Shown: positions 33,998 through 42,140, counted from the first letter of the stretch. The stretch is DNA of 64,000 bases from Tropicibacter naphthalenivorans (GCF_900176475.1 NZ_FWXX01000008.1:111744-175743); one strand, 5' to 3'. Notes: generated by a model from the sequence alone, not told the origin. Program-made: numbers and translations.

Positions 33998-34757
33998 CCT
34001 TGAACTCCGCTTTGCGTTTCTCTTCAAAGGCGGCCATGCCCTCTTCGGCATCGGTCAGCCGATAGGCGAGGGTCGACAGATCGGCCTCGATCTCCAGCCC
34101 CGCCTCAAGCGTGGTGTCCCCGGCGCGGGTGACGGCGCGGCGGGCAAAGTCCAGCACCGGCAGGCTGTAGCGGGTGAATTTGCCCGCAATCTCGCGGCCC
34201 GCCTGCATCAGATCGCCCTCCACGACGGCGTTGACTAGACCGATGCGCTCGGCCTCTTCGGCGCGCACATTGCGCCCGGTCTTGATGATTTCCAGCGCGC
34301 GCCCCTGCCCCACCAGACGCGGCAGTCGCTGGGTGCCGCCATAGCCGGGGATCAGGCCCAGCTTGACCTCTGGCAGGCCAAAGACCGCGTTGGGCGCGGC
34401 CAGACGAAAGGTACAGGCCATGGCCAATTCCGACCCGCCGCCAAAGGCATAGCCGCCCACCAAGGCGACAGAGGCCACCGGCAGGCGGTCAAGCTTAGCA
34501 AAGACGCTCTGACCCAGTTCCGCCCCGGTTTTCTGGTCCATCAAGGGGCGATTGCGCAGCTCTTTAATGTCTGCCCCGGCGCAAAAGGCCTTATCCCCTG
34601 CGCCGGTGATCAGCAGCGCGCGCACGTCCATGTGCGCAACCTTGTCAAAGGCTTCGCCAATGTCGCGCAGGATTTGAAAGGACAGCGCATTGAGCGCCTC
34701 GGGGCGGTTCAGGGTCAGAACGGCCAGTTCGCCGTCCTGTGTCAGGTCTACGGCCAT
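33990..34757 (-). CDS. Enoyl-CoA hydratase (BadK/PaaF-like)
   Basis: A complete 255-residue crotonase. Key features are NRPEALNALSFQILRDI, DKAFCAGADIKEL (about residues 56-68), GYAFGGGSELAMACTFRLA (about 100-118), where the first catalytic Glu of hydratases is expected, and FGLPEVKLGLIPGYGGTQRLP (about 124-144), with the second. Both glutamate-bearing loops look canonical, so hydration of an enoyl-CoA is likely. It is flanked by the CoA ligase (stop two bases upstream) and the SDR/dehydrogenase chimera (eight-base overlap), so it belongs to the large operon from 38385. In an alicyclic pathway it would do the BadK step, cyclohexene-carboxyl-CoA hydration; that assignment is inference. Confidence 0.9.
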   Translation of the reverse strand: MAVDLTQDGELAVLTLNRPEALNALSFQILRDIGEAFDKVAHMDVRALLITGAGDKAFCAGADIKELRNRPLMDQKTGAELGQSVFAKLDRLPVASVALVGGYAFGGGSELAMACTFRLAAPNAVFGLPEVKLGLIPGYGGTQRLPRLVGQGRALEIIKTGRNVRAEEAERIGLVNAVVEGDLMQAGREIAGKFTRYSLPVLDFARRAVTRAGDTTLEAGLEIEADLSTLAYRLTDAEEGMAAFEEKRKAEFKDG

Positions 34758-34759
34758 GA

Positions 34760-36379
34760 TTAGACTGCCTCTTTTTCTACATAGTGCACCGGCCGGGGGG
34801 TCAGCTCGCCGCGTTTGACCATCTCGGTCAGCTCTCGTTTCAGGATTTTGCCGCTGGCGGTCAGCGGCAGCGCGTCAACGGCCAGGAACCATTCGGGCAT
34901 GTCGAACTTGGACAGGCCGTCCTGCGCCAGATGGGCCAGCATCTCTTCGCCTGACAGCGTGCCGATGATGGCAAGACAGACCTTTTCCCCAAGGCGGTCG
35001 TCCGGCACGCCAAACGCCGCTGCCTTTCAACGCCGTCGTGGGTCAAGGCGTGGCTTTCGATCTGGCTGGGATAGATGTTGTGGCCGCTGCGGATGATCAG
35101 ATCCTTGATGCGCCCTTCGATCCGCAGATTGCCCTGCGCGTCGAACGCACCCAGTTCCCCCGACAGCAGGTAGCCATGGCTGTTAAAGGTGCCCTCGGTG
35201 GCGGCCTGATTGGCGAAATAGCCCGGCATCATCGCCGCCCCGCGCCCGCCGATATTGCCCGAAGCGCCTTGCGGCAGCTCCTGATCCGGGTCCTCGGGGT
35301 TCCAGATCTTGACCTCGTAGGCGGGACCGCCACGCCCGCAGGTGCCGATCCAAACCTCTTTGGAATCAGACGGATGGGTGTATTGATGCGAAGAACACTC
35401 GGTCATCCCGTAGACATTCTGCGGCGTGATCCCTTGGGCGACAAAGCCTTGCGCGACCACTTCGGGAATGGGCGAGCCAGCGATGTAGAACGTCTCGACC
35501 TGCCCCAGCCGCTCCAGCCCCGCACGGCGCTGTTCGGACAGGATGTCCATGGCGTGGGTCGGCACGCCCAGCACATAGGTCGCGCCGGTTTCGACGATCC
35601 ACTGCATGGGCGTCATGCCTGCGGGCGGATCGTTCGTCACCAGCAGCCCGCCGCAGACCAGCCACTGCGCCACCGCAACGCACGCGATATGGTGCGACAG
35701 CGGCGACAGCGTCAGGATACACGAGGTTTCCGACAGCCCCCAATCGCGCGCCAGATCGCGGGCGTTGGCCAGCAGCGTGTTGCAGCTGTGCATGACGCAT
35801 TTCGGCGTGCCCGTGGTGCCGCTGGTAAAGGCCAGATAGACCACGCTGTCGGGGTTTTTGATGCGGCGCGTGATCGACGCCCATGATGTGACGCGGAAAG
35901 GTCTCCGGCGTGTAGGCCTGTTTGACAAAGGGCAGCGCGCCGACCATCGCGTCAAAGTCCTGACGGTCGCGATCCGCGCCCCAGCCCGGTTCGGTGACGA
36001 TGGCGCGCGCTTGCAGCTCGGTCAGCAGATCGACGATCTCGGCGCAGGTATAGGACCGGTGCAGCGACGGGTTGCAGGCGATCCCCTCGCGCGAGCAGGC
36101 AAGAAAGGTGATGACCGCCTCGGCGCGGTTCGACATCCAGATGGAAATGCGATCCCCGGCGGTGATCCCCGCCTCGTGCAGACTGTCGGCCATGGCGTCG
36201 ACGCGCGCCTTCAGGCACTGCCAGTCCAGGATCACACGCCCGTCGCGCAGGGCTTTGTCGGTGGGGCGGGCCTCGGCCTGCTGGGCCATGAGGCTGTAAA
36301 AGGTGTCGCCCGCCCAAAGCCCTTGGTCATAGAACCGCTGGGCCGAGGCCGGATCGTGCAAGGTCAGAAACGGTTTCAT
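34760..36379 (-). pseudogene. AMP-forming acyl-CoA ligase (AliA-like), with two frame changes as read
   Basis: Three frames join into one ANL-superfamily acid-CoA ligase of about 540 residues. Frame 1: N-terminus to FPRHIMGVD (RISIWMSNRAEAVITFLACS). Frame 2: RRIKNPDSVVYL, P-loop FTSGTTGTPKCVMH, VYGMTECSSHQYTH, and GRIKDLIIRSGHNIYPSQIE. Frame 3: PDDRLGEKVCLAII and LPLTASGKILKRELTEM with the catalytic Lys. The first change lies at about 35863-35876 (one extra or two missing bases). The second lies at TTT 35025-35027, where one A of the coding strand seems lost: GAAAAGG would restore VEKAAAFGVPDDR. The gene would activate the carboxylic acid that starts the pathway. It stands between the BadI-type hydrolase and a hydratase, like the alicyclic-acid ligases of Rhodopseudomonas, but the substrate is inferred. 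Confidence 0.82.
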
Positions 36380-36386
36380 AAGCGCC

Positions 36387-37166
36387 TCACTGGCCGAATT
36401 TGCTGGGGTCGGGCTGGCGCCGTTCGTTAAAGGCTTGGTTCAGCTCCTTGTGTTCCTCGGTGCCAAGATATTGCGACAGCAGCAGGTCATGGGTGACGCG
36501 CGACAGCCCGCCAACGCCGCCGTGCCGCGCTTTGAACGCCCCCTTGATCGACGCCAGCGCAAAGGCGCCGCGGTCCGCGATCTCTAGCGCGAATTCTCGT
36601 TTCTTTTCCGCCAGTTGATCGTCCTGCGCGATGCGGTTGATCAGGCCGATGTCCTTGGCATACTGCGCCGTCATCTTGGGGTTGGCGTACCAGATTTCCT
36701 TGGCCAGCTTCTTGCCCACGAGGTCTTCGAGGTACCAAGTGCCATAGCCTGCATCAAAGCTGCCCATCATCGGGCCGACCTGCCGGAAAATGGCGCTTTC
36801 CTTAGCAATCGTCACGTCGCACACCATCTGAAGCACGTTGCCGCCGCCCACCGCAAAGCCGTTCACGCTCGCGATCACCGGCTTTTGCAGCTTGTCGATG
36901 GCCTCGTACATCTCCAGCGTCGGCAGGGTGCCCGCATAAAGCTTGGTCTTTTCCATGCCGTCCTTTTGCCCGCCGATGCAAAAGAACTTGTCCCCCGCCC
37001 CGGTCAGCACCACCACGCGGGTGCGCGTCTCGCGGCGGATGGCCTCGATGCAGTCGCGGATCTCGTGACACATGGTTTCGGTGAACATGTTGCCGTTGTC
37101 CGGGCGGTTCAGGGTGATGGTCCCTACGGGGCCGTCTTCGTGATAAAGGATTTCGCTGTAGGACAT
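36387..37166 (-). CDS. MenB/BadI-type crotonase, possible 2-ketocyclohexanecarboxyl-CoA hydrolase
   Basis: A 259-residue crotonase of the MenB/BadI branch. BadI opens the alicyclic ring of 2-ketocyclohexanecarboxyl-CoA to pimelyl-CoA. Supporting sequence: the GGQKDG loop instead of the usual AGADI (about residues 66-71), NGFAVGGGNVLQMVCDVTIA, and the branch signature IFRQVGPMMGSFDAGYGTWYLEDLVG followed by AKEIWYANP (about 128-166), which matches the QVGPxxGSxDxGYG...EIWY pattern of BadI and MenB. ATG 37166 has GGAGC upstream. There are no other menaquinone genes nearby, and the neighbours are an acid-CoA ligase, CoA-transferases and acyl-CoA dehydrogenases, so ring or beta-keto cleavage fits better than naphthoate synthesis. 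Confidence 0.8.
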   Translation of the reverse strand: MSYSEILYHEDGPVGTITLNRPDNGNMFTETMCHEIRDCIEAIRRETRTRVVVLTGAGDKFFCIGGQKDGMEKTKLYAGTLPTLEMYEAIDKLQKPVIASVNGFAVGGGNVLQMVCDVTIAKESAIFRQVGPMMGSFDAGYGTWYLEDLVGKKLAKEIWYANPKMTAQYAKDIGLINRIAQDDQLAEKKREFALEIADRGAFALASIKGAFKARHGGVGGLSRVTHDLLLSQYLGTEEHKELNQAFNERRQPDPSKFGQ

Positions 37167-37179
37167 TGATCTTGCTCCG

Positions 37180-38385
37180 TTACTCGGCGGCGCGCAGGCG
37201 GCCGAGAATGTCGCCGGTGTCGGCGCCAAGAACAGGCGGCGCGGTGCGCGCCACGCTGGTGCGGCGGTCGATGGTGATGCCAAGGCCGATCTGCGGGACG
37301 GTGCGCGCGCCTTCCTCGATGGCGTAGAACAGCCCCCGCTGTTGCAAGGCAGCGTCGCCCGCCACCTCGTCGATGCGGTTGATCGGCCCCGCGGGGACAC
37401 GGGCGCGCCCCAGCAGCGTCAGCCATTCATCGCGCGAACGGGTCACGAGGACCTCCTGGATACGCGCCAAAATCGCCTCGCGGTGGACCCGGCGATCGGC
37501 GTTGCTGGCAAACTCGGGCCGCGCGGCATAGTCCGGATCGCCCACCGCCTCCCAGAACCGCGCCCAGATCCCGTCGTTCCCTAGACCCAGCGTCATGGGC
37601 AGATCGGCGGTCTCGAACGGCTGGTAGATGGCGATCACGCTGTCGGTGCCCCCAGAGCGCGCCGGCACCTCGCCCGAGCCCAGATAGGGCGAAATCCGGC
37701 AAGCCAGAAAGCGCGTCATGCTCTCGACCAGACTGACGTCGATCAAGTGCCCCTGCCCGCTGCGCGCCCGGTCAAAAAGCGCCGCCATACAGGCCATCGC
37801 CGCGTCCTGCCCCGCCAGCATATCCGCCGCCGGGGTGCCGATCTTTTGCGGCCCGCTGTCCGCCGCGCCGGTGATGTCCATCACCCCCGAATGGCCTTCG
37901 GCGATCAGGTCGTAGCAAGTCAGCTCGGCGCGATCCCCCTCCAGCCCGAAACCAGTGATCGAAACAAAGACATTGTCCTCGCGGATCGCCCGCAGGCTGT
38001 CGTAATCCATCCCCAGCTTCCTTTGCACCGAAGGTGGCTGGTTGGTCACAAACACATCCGCCGAGGCGATCAGCCCCTCGAAATCCGCCCGCCCCTGTGG
38101 GCTGCGCGCATCCAGCACAACGCTGCGTTTGTTGCGGTTAACAGCTGTGAACCACAGCGACTGCGCGTCCAGGAACGGCGGCCCCCAGGCGCGGGCATCA
38201 TCGCCATGCGCCCGCTCGACCTTGATGACCCCGGCGCCAAAATCGCCCAGCAGCTGCGTCGCATAGGGCCCCGCCACCGACGTGGTCACATCCACCACCC
38301 GGATGCCGTCAAACATCCCAAAAGGCTGGCCGCCGCGCAAAACCGGCAGCGCGTGATAAGGCAGGGTGTCAGGGGCTTTACTCAT
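37180..38385 (-). CDS. CaiB/BaiF CoA-transferase family protein
   Basis: A complete class III CoA-transferase of 401 residues. Characteristic blocks are DGIRVVDVTTSVAGPYATQLLGDFGAGVIKVER (about 25-57), NRNKRSVVLDARSPQGRADF, FVSITGFGLEGDRAELTCYDLIAEGHSG with the catalytic Asp in CYDLIAEG (about residue 170), and GQGHLIDVSLVESMTRFL. ATG 38385 has GAGGA eight bases upstream; the longer frame to 38559 runs into the sigma-54 promoter. It is the first gene of a long operon (BadI-type hydrolase, ligase, hydratase, chimera, CaiB, hydroxyacyl-CoA dehydrogenase). It would move CoA between an intermediate or product and the entering acid. Confidence 0.88.
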   Translation of the reverse strand: MSKAPDTLPYHALPVLRGGQPFGMFDGIRVVDVTTSVAGPYATQLLGDFGAGVIKVERAHGDDARAWGPPFLDAQSLWFTAVNRNKRSVVLDARSPQGRADFEGLIASADVFVTNQPPSVQRKLGMDYDSLRAIREDNVFVSITGFGLEGDRAELTCYDLIAEGHSGVMDITGAADSGPQKIGTPAADMLAGQDAAMACMAALFDRARSGQGHLIDVSLVESMTRFLACRISPYLGSGEVPARSGGTDSVIAIYQPFETADLPMTLGLGNDGIWARFWEAVGDPDYAARPEFASNADRRVHREAILARIQEVLVTRSRDEWLTLLGRARVPAGPINRIDEVAGDAALQQRGLFYAIEEGARTVPQIGLGITIDRRTSVARTAPPVLGADTGDILGRLRAAE

Positions 38386-38421
38386 GGCAGACGTCCTCGA
38401 ATTTGCTTTGCCAGACAAACC

Positions 38422-38436
38422 GCAAATCCCATGCCA
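38422..38436 (-). promoter_or_regulatory. Sigma-54 promoter for the CaiB-BadI-ligase operon
   Basis: Minus strand TGGCATGGGATTTGC; one mismatch to TGGCAC-N5-TTGC (T at the end of the -24 box), exact spacing. The expected transcription start is near 38410, about 25 bases before ATG 38385. Confidence 0.72.
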
Positions 38437-38523
38437 ACCCGCACAGCGCACACACCCCGCGCAAAAACTGTCCACACCAAAGACAAAAGCCGCCAAGCGC
38501 CCATTCGCGCCCCGCGGCCCTGT

Positions 38524-38580
38524 CTTCTTCTCTTTCAAAATATCCCGGGGGAGGCCCAACGGGCCGGGGGCAGCGCCCCC
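38524..38580 (-). repeat. Dispersed intergenic element, copy C
   Basis: Read on the minus strand: hairpin 1 GGGGGC-GCT-GCCCCC (38566-38580), hairpin 2 GGCCC-GTT-GGGCC (38553-38565), then CCCC and the tail GGATATTT-TG-AAAGAGAAGAAG (38524-38545). The stems differ from those of copies B and D but pair perfectly. Confidence 0.8.
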
Positions 38581-38712
38581 TCCATCTTTAAGTGCCTCGC
38601 CTCCGGCGAGAGGGCAGCGCCCCCTCCATCGTTAAGTGCCTCGCCTCCGGCGAGAGGGCAGCGCCCCCTCCATCTTTAAGCACCTCACCTCCAGCGAGAG
38701 GGCAGCGCTCCC
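38569..38712 (+). repeat. 44-bp tandem repeat, three full units plus a partial one
   Basis: Units start at 38569, 38613 and 38657, with a partial unit at 38701. Each unit begins GGCAGCGCCCCCTCCATC and ends with the hairpin CTCGCC-TCC-GGCGAG plus AG. Units 1 and 2 differ by one base (CTTT/CGTT); unit 3 has four changes that break the hairpin. The first unit overlaps hairpin 1 of copy C. Together with copy C and the sigma-54 promoter this accounts for the 339-bp gene-free gap 38386-38724. Confidence 0.85.
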
Positions 38713-38724
38713 ACTTCCCTCAGA

Positions 38725-39639
38725 TCAAGCCGCCCCGCGCCCCATGGCCCGCAGCCCCGTCTTGCCGTGGTGACGGTCGGCCACCTTGTACCCCAGCGCA
38801 TCCTCGGCGATCAGCACCTTTTGCACATTCGCCGTGCCTTCGCCGGTGAACATCAAATCGGCGTAGCGGCGATACTTGGCGATCCCCAAAGCCTTGGCCC
38901 CGATCACCGCGCGCCCGCCTTGCAGCGCCCGCATGATGATCTTGAACCCCTGCCCCTCTTCGCCCAGGCGGTTCTCGACCGGCACGGTAAAGTCATCGAG
39001 GTAAATCGCACTGACCCGGAACGTGTCCGACAGGCCCACGTCGATGGGCTGCGCGGTAAAGCCGGGGTACTTCTTTGGCTCGACGATAAAGGCCGTCACC
39101 CCGCGTGCGCCCGCATCCGGGTCGGTCTTGGCCAGCAGGATGCCCACGTCACATTCATCGCCCAGCGTCGCCCACATCTTGGAGCCGTTGAGCTTGTAGA
39201 CATCGCCCTCGCGCCGGGCCGTGGTCTTCATCGCGCCCGCCGCATCAGAGCCGCCGCCCGCCTCGGTCAGGGCCATCATGCCCACGGTCTTGCCCGCCAG
39301 CAAATCCGGCACGTATTTGGCGATCTGCTCCGGCGTGCCGCCCAGGTAGATACAGGCCGGGCAGTTGCCGCCATTCTGGTTAAAGCCGCCATAGCGCACA
39401 TCCATCCGCGCGATTTCCTCGATGATGACTGCGGCGGCCAGATAGCCCATGTCGCTGCCTCCGACGCTCTCGGGGAAGGTCGCGCCGTAATAGCCCGCCT
39501 CGCCCGCCTTGCGGATCAGATCGCGCGGCAGCTCGCGGCGCGACTCATAGCCGTCCATCACCGGCATCACTTCGGTTTCCATGAAACGGCGGATCGACTC
39601 GCGCACGGCGGGGATCTCTTCGGGCAGCATTTCATCCAT
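38725..39639 (-). CDS. Acyl-CoA dehydrogenase lacking part of its C-terminal domain
   Basis: An acyl-CoA dehydrogenase family frame of 304 residues; relatives have about 380-390. The N-terminal and middle domains are complete: FMETEVMPVMDGYESRRELP, MALTEAGGGSDAAGAM (about residues 132-147), KLNGSKMWATLGDECDVGIL, RLGEEGQGFKIIMRALQGGR. Right after GAKALGIAK (about residue 254) the sequence jumps to YRRYADLMFTGEGTANVQKVL, which is the last helix region of the family. About 85 residues of the helical domain, including the usual catalytic-base region, are missing in frame. The junction is near 38878 and shows ATCGCC on both sides. ATG 39639 is the second in-frame ATG candidate with GGGAAGAGATC upstream. 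A perfect sigma-54 promoter precedes it. Confidence 0.82.
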   Translation of the reverse strand: MDEMLPEEIPAVRESIRRFMETEVMPVMDGYESRRELPRDLIRKAGEAGYYGATFPESVGGSDMGYLAAAVIIEEIARMDVRYGGFNQNGGNCPACIYLGGTPEQIAKYVPDLLAGKTVGMMALTEAGGGSDAAGAMKTTARREGDVYKLNGSKMWATLGDECDVGILLAKTDPDAGARGVTAFIVEPKKYPGFTAQPIDVGLSDTFRVSAIYLDDFTVPVENRLGEEGQGFKIIMRALQGGRAVIGAKALGIAKYRRYADLMFTGEGTANVQKVLIAEDALGYKVADRHHGKTGLRAMGRGAA

Positions 39640-39695
39640 GTGATCTCTTCCCTCTTTACATCCTTGCGCCCCGGCGGGGCCTCGCCCCCTACCTA

Positions 39696-39710
39696 GCAAG
39701 CCCCGTGCCA
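39696..39710 (-). promoter_or_regulatory. Sigma-54 promoter for the acyl-CoA dehydrogenase gene
   Basis: Minus strand TGGCACGGGGCTTGC, followed by T: a full consensus match. Expected transcription start near 39684, about 45 bases before ATG 39639. Confidence 0.82.
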
Positions 39711-39742
39711 AAGCGCCGCGCCGCGGCAAGTGCCCGGATTGC

Positions 39743-39775
39743 CAGCGGTTTGGCAGCGGTTTCGCAGCGGTTTGG
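39743..39775 (+). repeat. Three 11-bp tandem repeats between divergent sigma-54 promoters
   Basis: CAGCGGTTTGG, CAGCGGTTTCG, CAGCGGTTTGG in direct contact. The 11-bp period is about one turn of DNA, so a protein could bind all units on the same face. The last unit runs into the -24 box of the plus-strand sigma-54 site. A candidate upstream activating sequence. Confidence 0.55.
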
Positions 39776-39787
39776 CACACAAAGTGC
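39773..39787 (+). promoter_or_regulatory. Sigma-54 promoter for the thiolase operon
   Basis: Plus strand TGGCACACAAAGTGC: perfect -24 box, -12 box GTGC instead of TTGC, exact GG/GC spacing. It lies about 45 bases before ATG 39832. Confidence 0.62.
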
Positions 39788-39831
39788 GGCGATGGCGGCA
39801 AACCCGACCAAGCCGAGGGACACCCATGAGT

Positions 39832-41349
39832 TTACGAAATCGCGCCGTCATCGTCGGCGTCGGAGAAAGCGACATTGGCCGCCTGACGCATATGACCGGC
39901 CTTGGGCTGAACGCGCAGGCCGCCCGCCGCGCCATCGCCGACGCGGGCCTGAAACACACCCAGATCGACGGCCTGCTGACCGCCTACTCCTTTACCGAAC
40001 CGTATTTCATGCTGGGCTCGGTCTTGGCCGAATACCTTGGGATCGTGCCCACCTATGGCGGCTCGATCATCACTGGGGGCGCGTCGCCCACCACGATGCT
40101 GTCGCACGCGGCGCAGGCGGTGGAAACCGGCATGGCCGAGGTGGTCTTGGTCTGCGCCGGGGAAAATCGCGCCACGGGCATGTCGCGCGACGAAGCGGTG
40201 GGCGCGCTGATCGCCGTGGGGCATCCCTATTTTGAGGCCCCGTATGGTGTCGGCATCCCCTCGCTCTACGGGCTGGTCGCCAACGCCTATATGGCGAAAT
40301 ACGGCACCACGCGCGCGCAGATGGCGGCAGTGGCGGCGAACACCCGCGGCAATGCGCTAAAGCACCCCAACGCCCATATGAAAACGCCGCTGACGGTGCA
40401 GGAGGTGCTGGACTCCAAGCCCATTTCCGACCCGCTGAACATGTACGACTGTTGCCTGATCTCGGATGCGGGCGGCGCCTTTGTGGTCACCACGCCCGAG
40501 CGCGCAAAGGATTTGCCGGGCAAACCCATCTACCTCGCAGGCATCGGCGAGGCGCACACGCATGAGCATCTGACGAGCGCGCCCAGCCTCACCGAATTCG
40601 GAGCCGAACTCTCTGGCCGGAAAGCCTATGACATGGCGGGGCTGGGGCCGTCCGACATCGACGTGGCGATGCTGTATGACTGTTTCTCCATCGTGCCGAT
40701 CATCGAGATGGAGGAGTTGGGTCTGGCCGAACGCGGCGCGGGCGGGGCCTTTTTCGCCGAAGGGCACGCGGCGATCGGGGGCAAACTGCCGATCAACACC
40801 CATGGCGGGATGCTCAGCCATGCGCACGCCGGTGCCGTGGGCGGCTTGATGGGCATCATCGAGGCCGTCCGCCAGCTGCGCAATGAGGCAGGCGACCGCC
40901 AGACCGCCAATGCCACCACCGCCCTTGTGCATGGCGAAGGCGGCATCCTGTCGTCCCATTGCACCGCCACCGACATTGTCAACTTTTGCTGCCTGAGCGG
41001 CGATTTCAACGGCGTGCACGCCGACCACGAATACTGCAAATCGACGCCCTTTGGCGAACCCATCGCCCATGCGCCCTTGGTCTATGCGATCATGGGCGGG
41101 CTGACCTATGCCAGCGGCATCAACGACGGCACCCTGCTGGCGGTTCTCGGGATCGACGGCTGGCGGATGCACGGCCCGGTGAAACACGGCGACACGCTGT
41201 TCATGCGCCAAACGGTCGAGGAAACCCGCGAGCCCTCCAAGCCCAACCGGGGCATCGTCGCCTTTAAGCGCGAGTTTGTGAACCAGCGCGGCGAGGCGGT
41301 CCAGAGCATGAAAGCCACCTTTATGTACAAACGAAAGGCCGCGGCATGA
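39832..41349 (+). CDS. Thiolase (SCP2-type) joined in frame to a MaoC-type hydratase
   Basis: A 505-residue frame. Residues 1-379 are a non-condensing SCP-x-like thiolase: AVIVGVGESDIGRLTHMTG, MAEVVLVCAGENRATGMS, MYDCCLISDAGGAFVVTT, AMLYDCFSIVPIIEMEELGL, PINTHGGMLSHAHAGAVGG, and the thiolase end HGEGGILSSHCT. At about residue 380 the sequence passes directly into a hot-dog MaoC hydratase already past its start: ATDIVNFCCLSGDFNGVHAD, FGEPIAHAPLVYAIMGG, and GWRMHGPVKHGDTL. The last residues of the thiolase (LILGR type) and the first about 25 of MaoC are absent, so a deletion near 40969 has joined two genes. The MaoC catalytic Asp/His region is present. ATG 39832 opens an operon with the ECH and aldehyde dehydrogenase genes. 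Confidence 0.82.
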   Translation, partial: LRNRAVIVGVGESDIGRLTHMTGLGLNAQAARRAIADAGLKHTQIDGLLTAYSFTEPYFMLGSVLAEYLGIVPTYGGSIITGGASPTTMLSHAAQAVETGMAEVVLVCAGENRATGMSRDEAVGALIAVGHPYFEAPYGVGIPSLYGLVANAYMAKYGTTRAQMAAVAANTRGNALKHPNAHMKTPLTVQEVLDSKPISDPLNMYDCCLISDAGGAFVVTTPERAKDLPGKPIYLAGIGEAHTHEHLTSAPSLTEFGAELSGRKAYDMAGLGPSDIDVAMLYDCFSIVPIIEMEELGLAERGAGGAFFAEGHAAIGGKLPINTHGGMLSHAHAGAVGGLMGIIEAVRQLRNEAGDRQTANATTALVHGEGGILSSHCTATDIVNFCCLSGDFNGVHADHEYCKSTPFGEPIAHAPLVYAIMGGLTYASGINDGTLLAVLGIDGWRMHGPVKHGDTLFMRQTVEETREPSKPNRGIVAFKREFVNQRGEAVQSMKATFMYKRKAAA

Positions 41350-42140
41350 GCGACACCGAAGAGCTGCTGTTCGACGTCAGCAATGGCGTCGCCACAATCA
41401 CCATCAACCGCCCCGACAAGCGCAATTCCTTTCACGACGACATGGTGCGCCAGTGGGTCGCCTGGCTGGACGAGTGCAAGACACGCGGCGACGTGCAGGC
41501 CATCGTCTTTACCGGGACCGAGGGGTCTTTTTCCGCAGGCGGCGACACCTCCCGGTTCAAGGGCAAGTCCGAGCAGACACCGTTAGAGGCCAAGGCGGGC
41601 ATGACCGCCAACACGCAATCGCTTGCCCGCAAGGTCGCCGAGATCGACAAGCCGATCATCGCCGCGATCAACGGTATGGCGGTGGGCGGGGGGCTTGACC
41701 TTGCGTTGATGTGTGACGTGCGGGTCATGTCCAGCGGCGCGCGGGTGGCCGAAACCTACGCCAAGATGGGGCTGATCCCCGGCGTGGGCGGCGCGTGGTT
41801 CCTGCCCCGCATCATCGGAGAGGCCGCAGCCCTCGACATGTTCTGGATCTGCCACTGGGTCGACGCCCGCGAGGCGTTGCAGCTGGGGCTGGTCAACCGC
41901 GTCTTCCCCGAGGACAGCTTTGCCGCCGAGGCCCGCGCCTATGCCGAGCAGATCGCCGCCGCCGCCCCGCTGTCGGTGCGGTTCATCAAGCGGATGGTCA
42001 AAGGCGCGCGGGACACCGACCTGCACAGCCACCTTGACGCGCTCAGCTCGCACATTGCGCTGGTGCGCACCAGCAACGACCACAAAGAGGCGGTCGCGGC
42101 CTTCAAAGAAAAGCGCACGCCCACCTTTACCGGGACCTGA
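41346..42140 (+). CDS. Enoyl-CoA hydratase/isomerase family protein
   Basis: A complete 264-residue crotonase. Its ATG overlaps the stop of the thiolase/MaoC gene (ATGA at 41346-41349), so translation is coupled. Core: TINRPDKRNSFHDDMVRQWV, EGSFSAGGDTSRFKG (first oxyanion loop, about residues 58-72), NGMAVGGGLDLALMCDVRVM (about 109-128), and ETYAKMGLIPGVGGAWFLPRIIG. The Ala/Gly pattern of the second loop (MGLIPGVGG) is canonical; the first catalytic Glu seems replaced by Asp (GGGLDLAL), which is seen in some branches. The substrate is unknown. Confidence 0.88.
   Translation: MSDTEELLFDVSNGVATITINRPDKRNSFHDDMVRQWVAWLDECKTRGDVQAIVFTGTEGSFSAGGDTSRFKGKSEQTPLEAKAGMTANTQSLARKVAEIDKPIIAAINGMAVGGGLDLALMCDVRVMSSGARVAETYAKMGLIPGVGGAWFLPRIIGEAAALDMFWICHWVDAREALQLGLVNRVFPEDSFAAEARAYAEQIAAAAPLSVRFIKRMVKGARDTDLHSHLDALSSHIALVRTSNDHKEAVAAFKEKRTPTFTGT

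Noticed and set aside
38569..38712. Possible CRISPR array
   Set aside because: The 44-bp units are contiguous copies with no unique spacers and no cas genes nearby.
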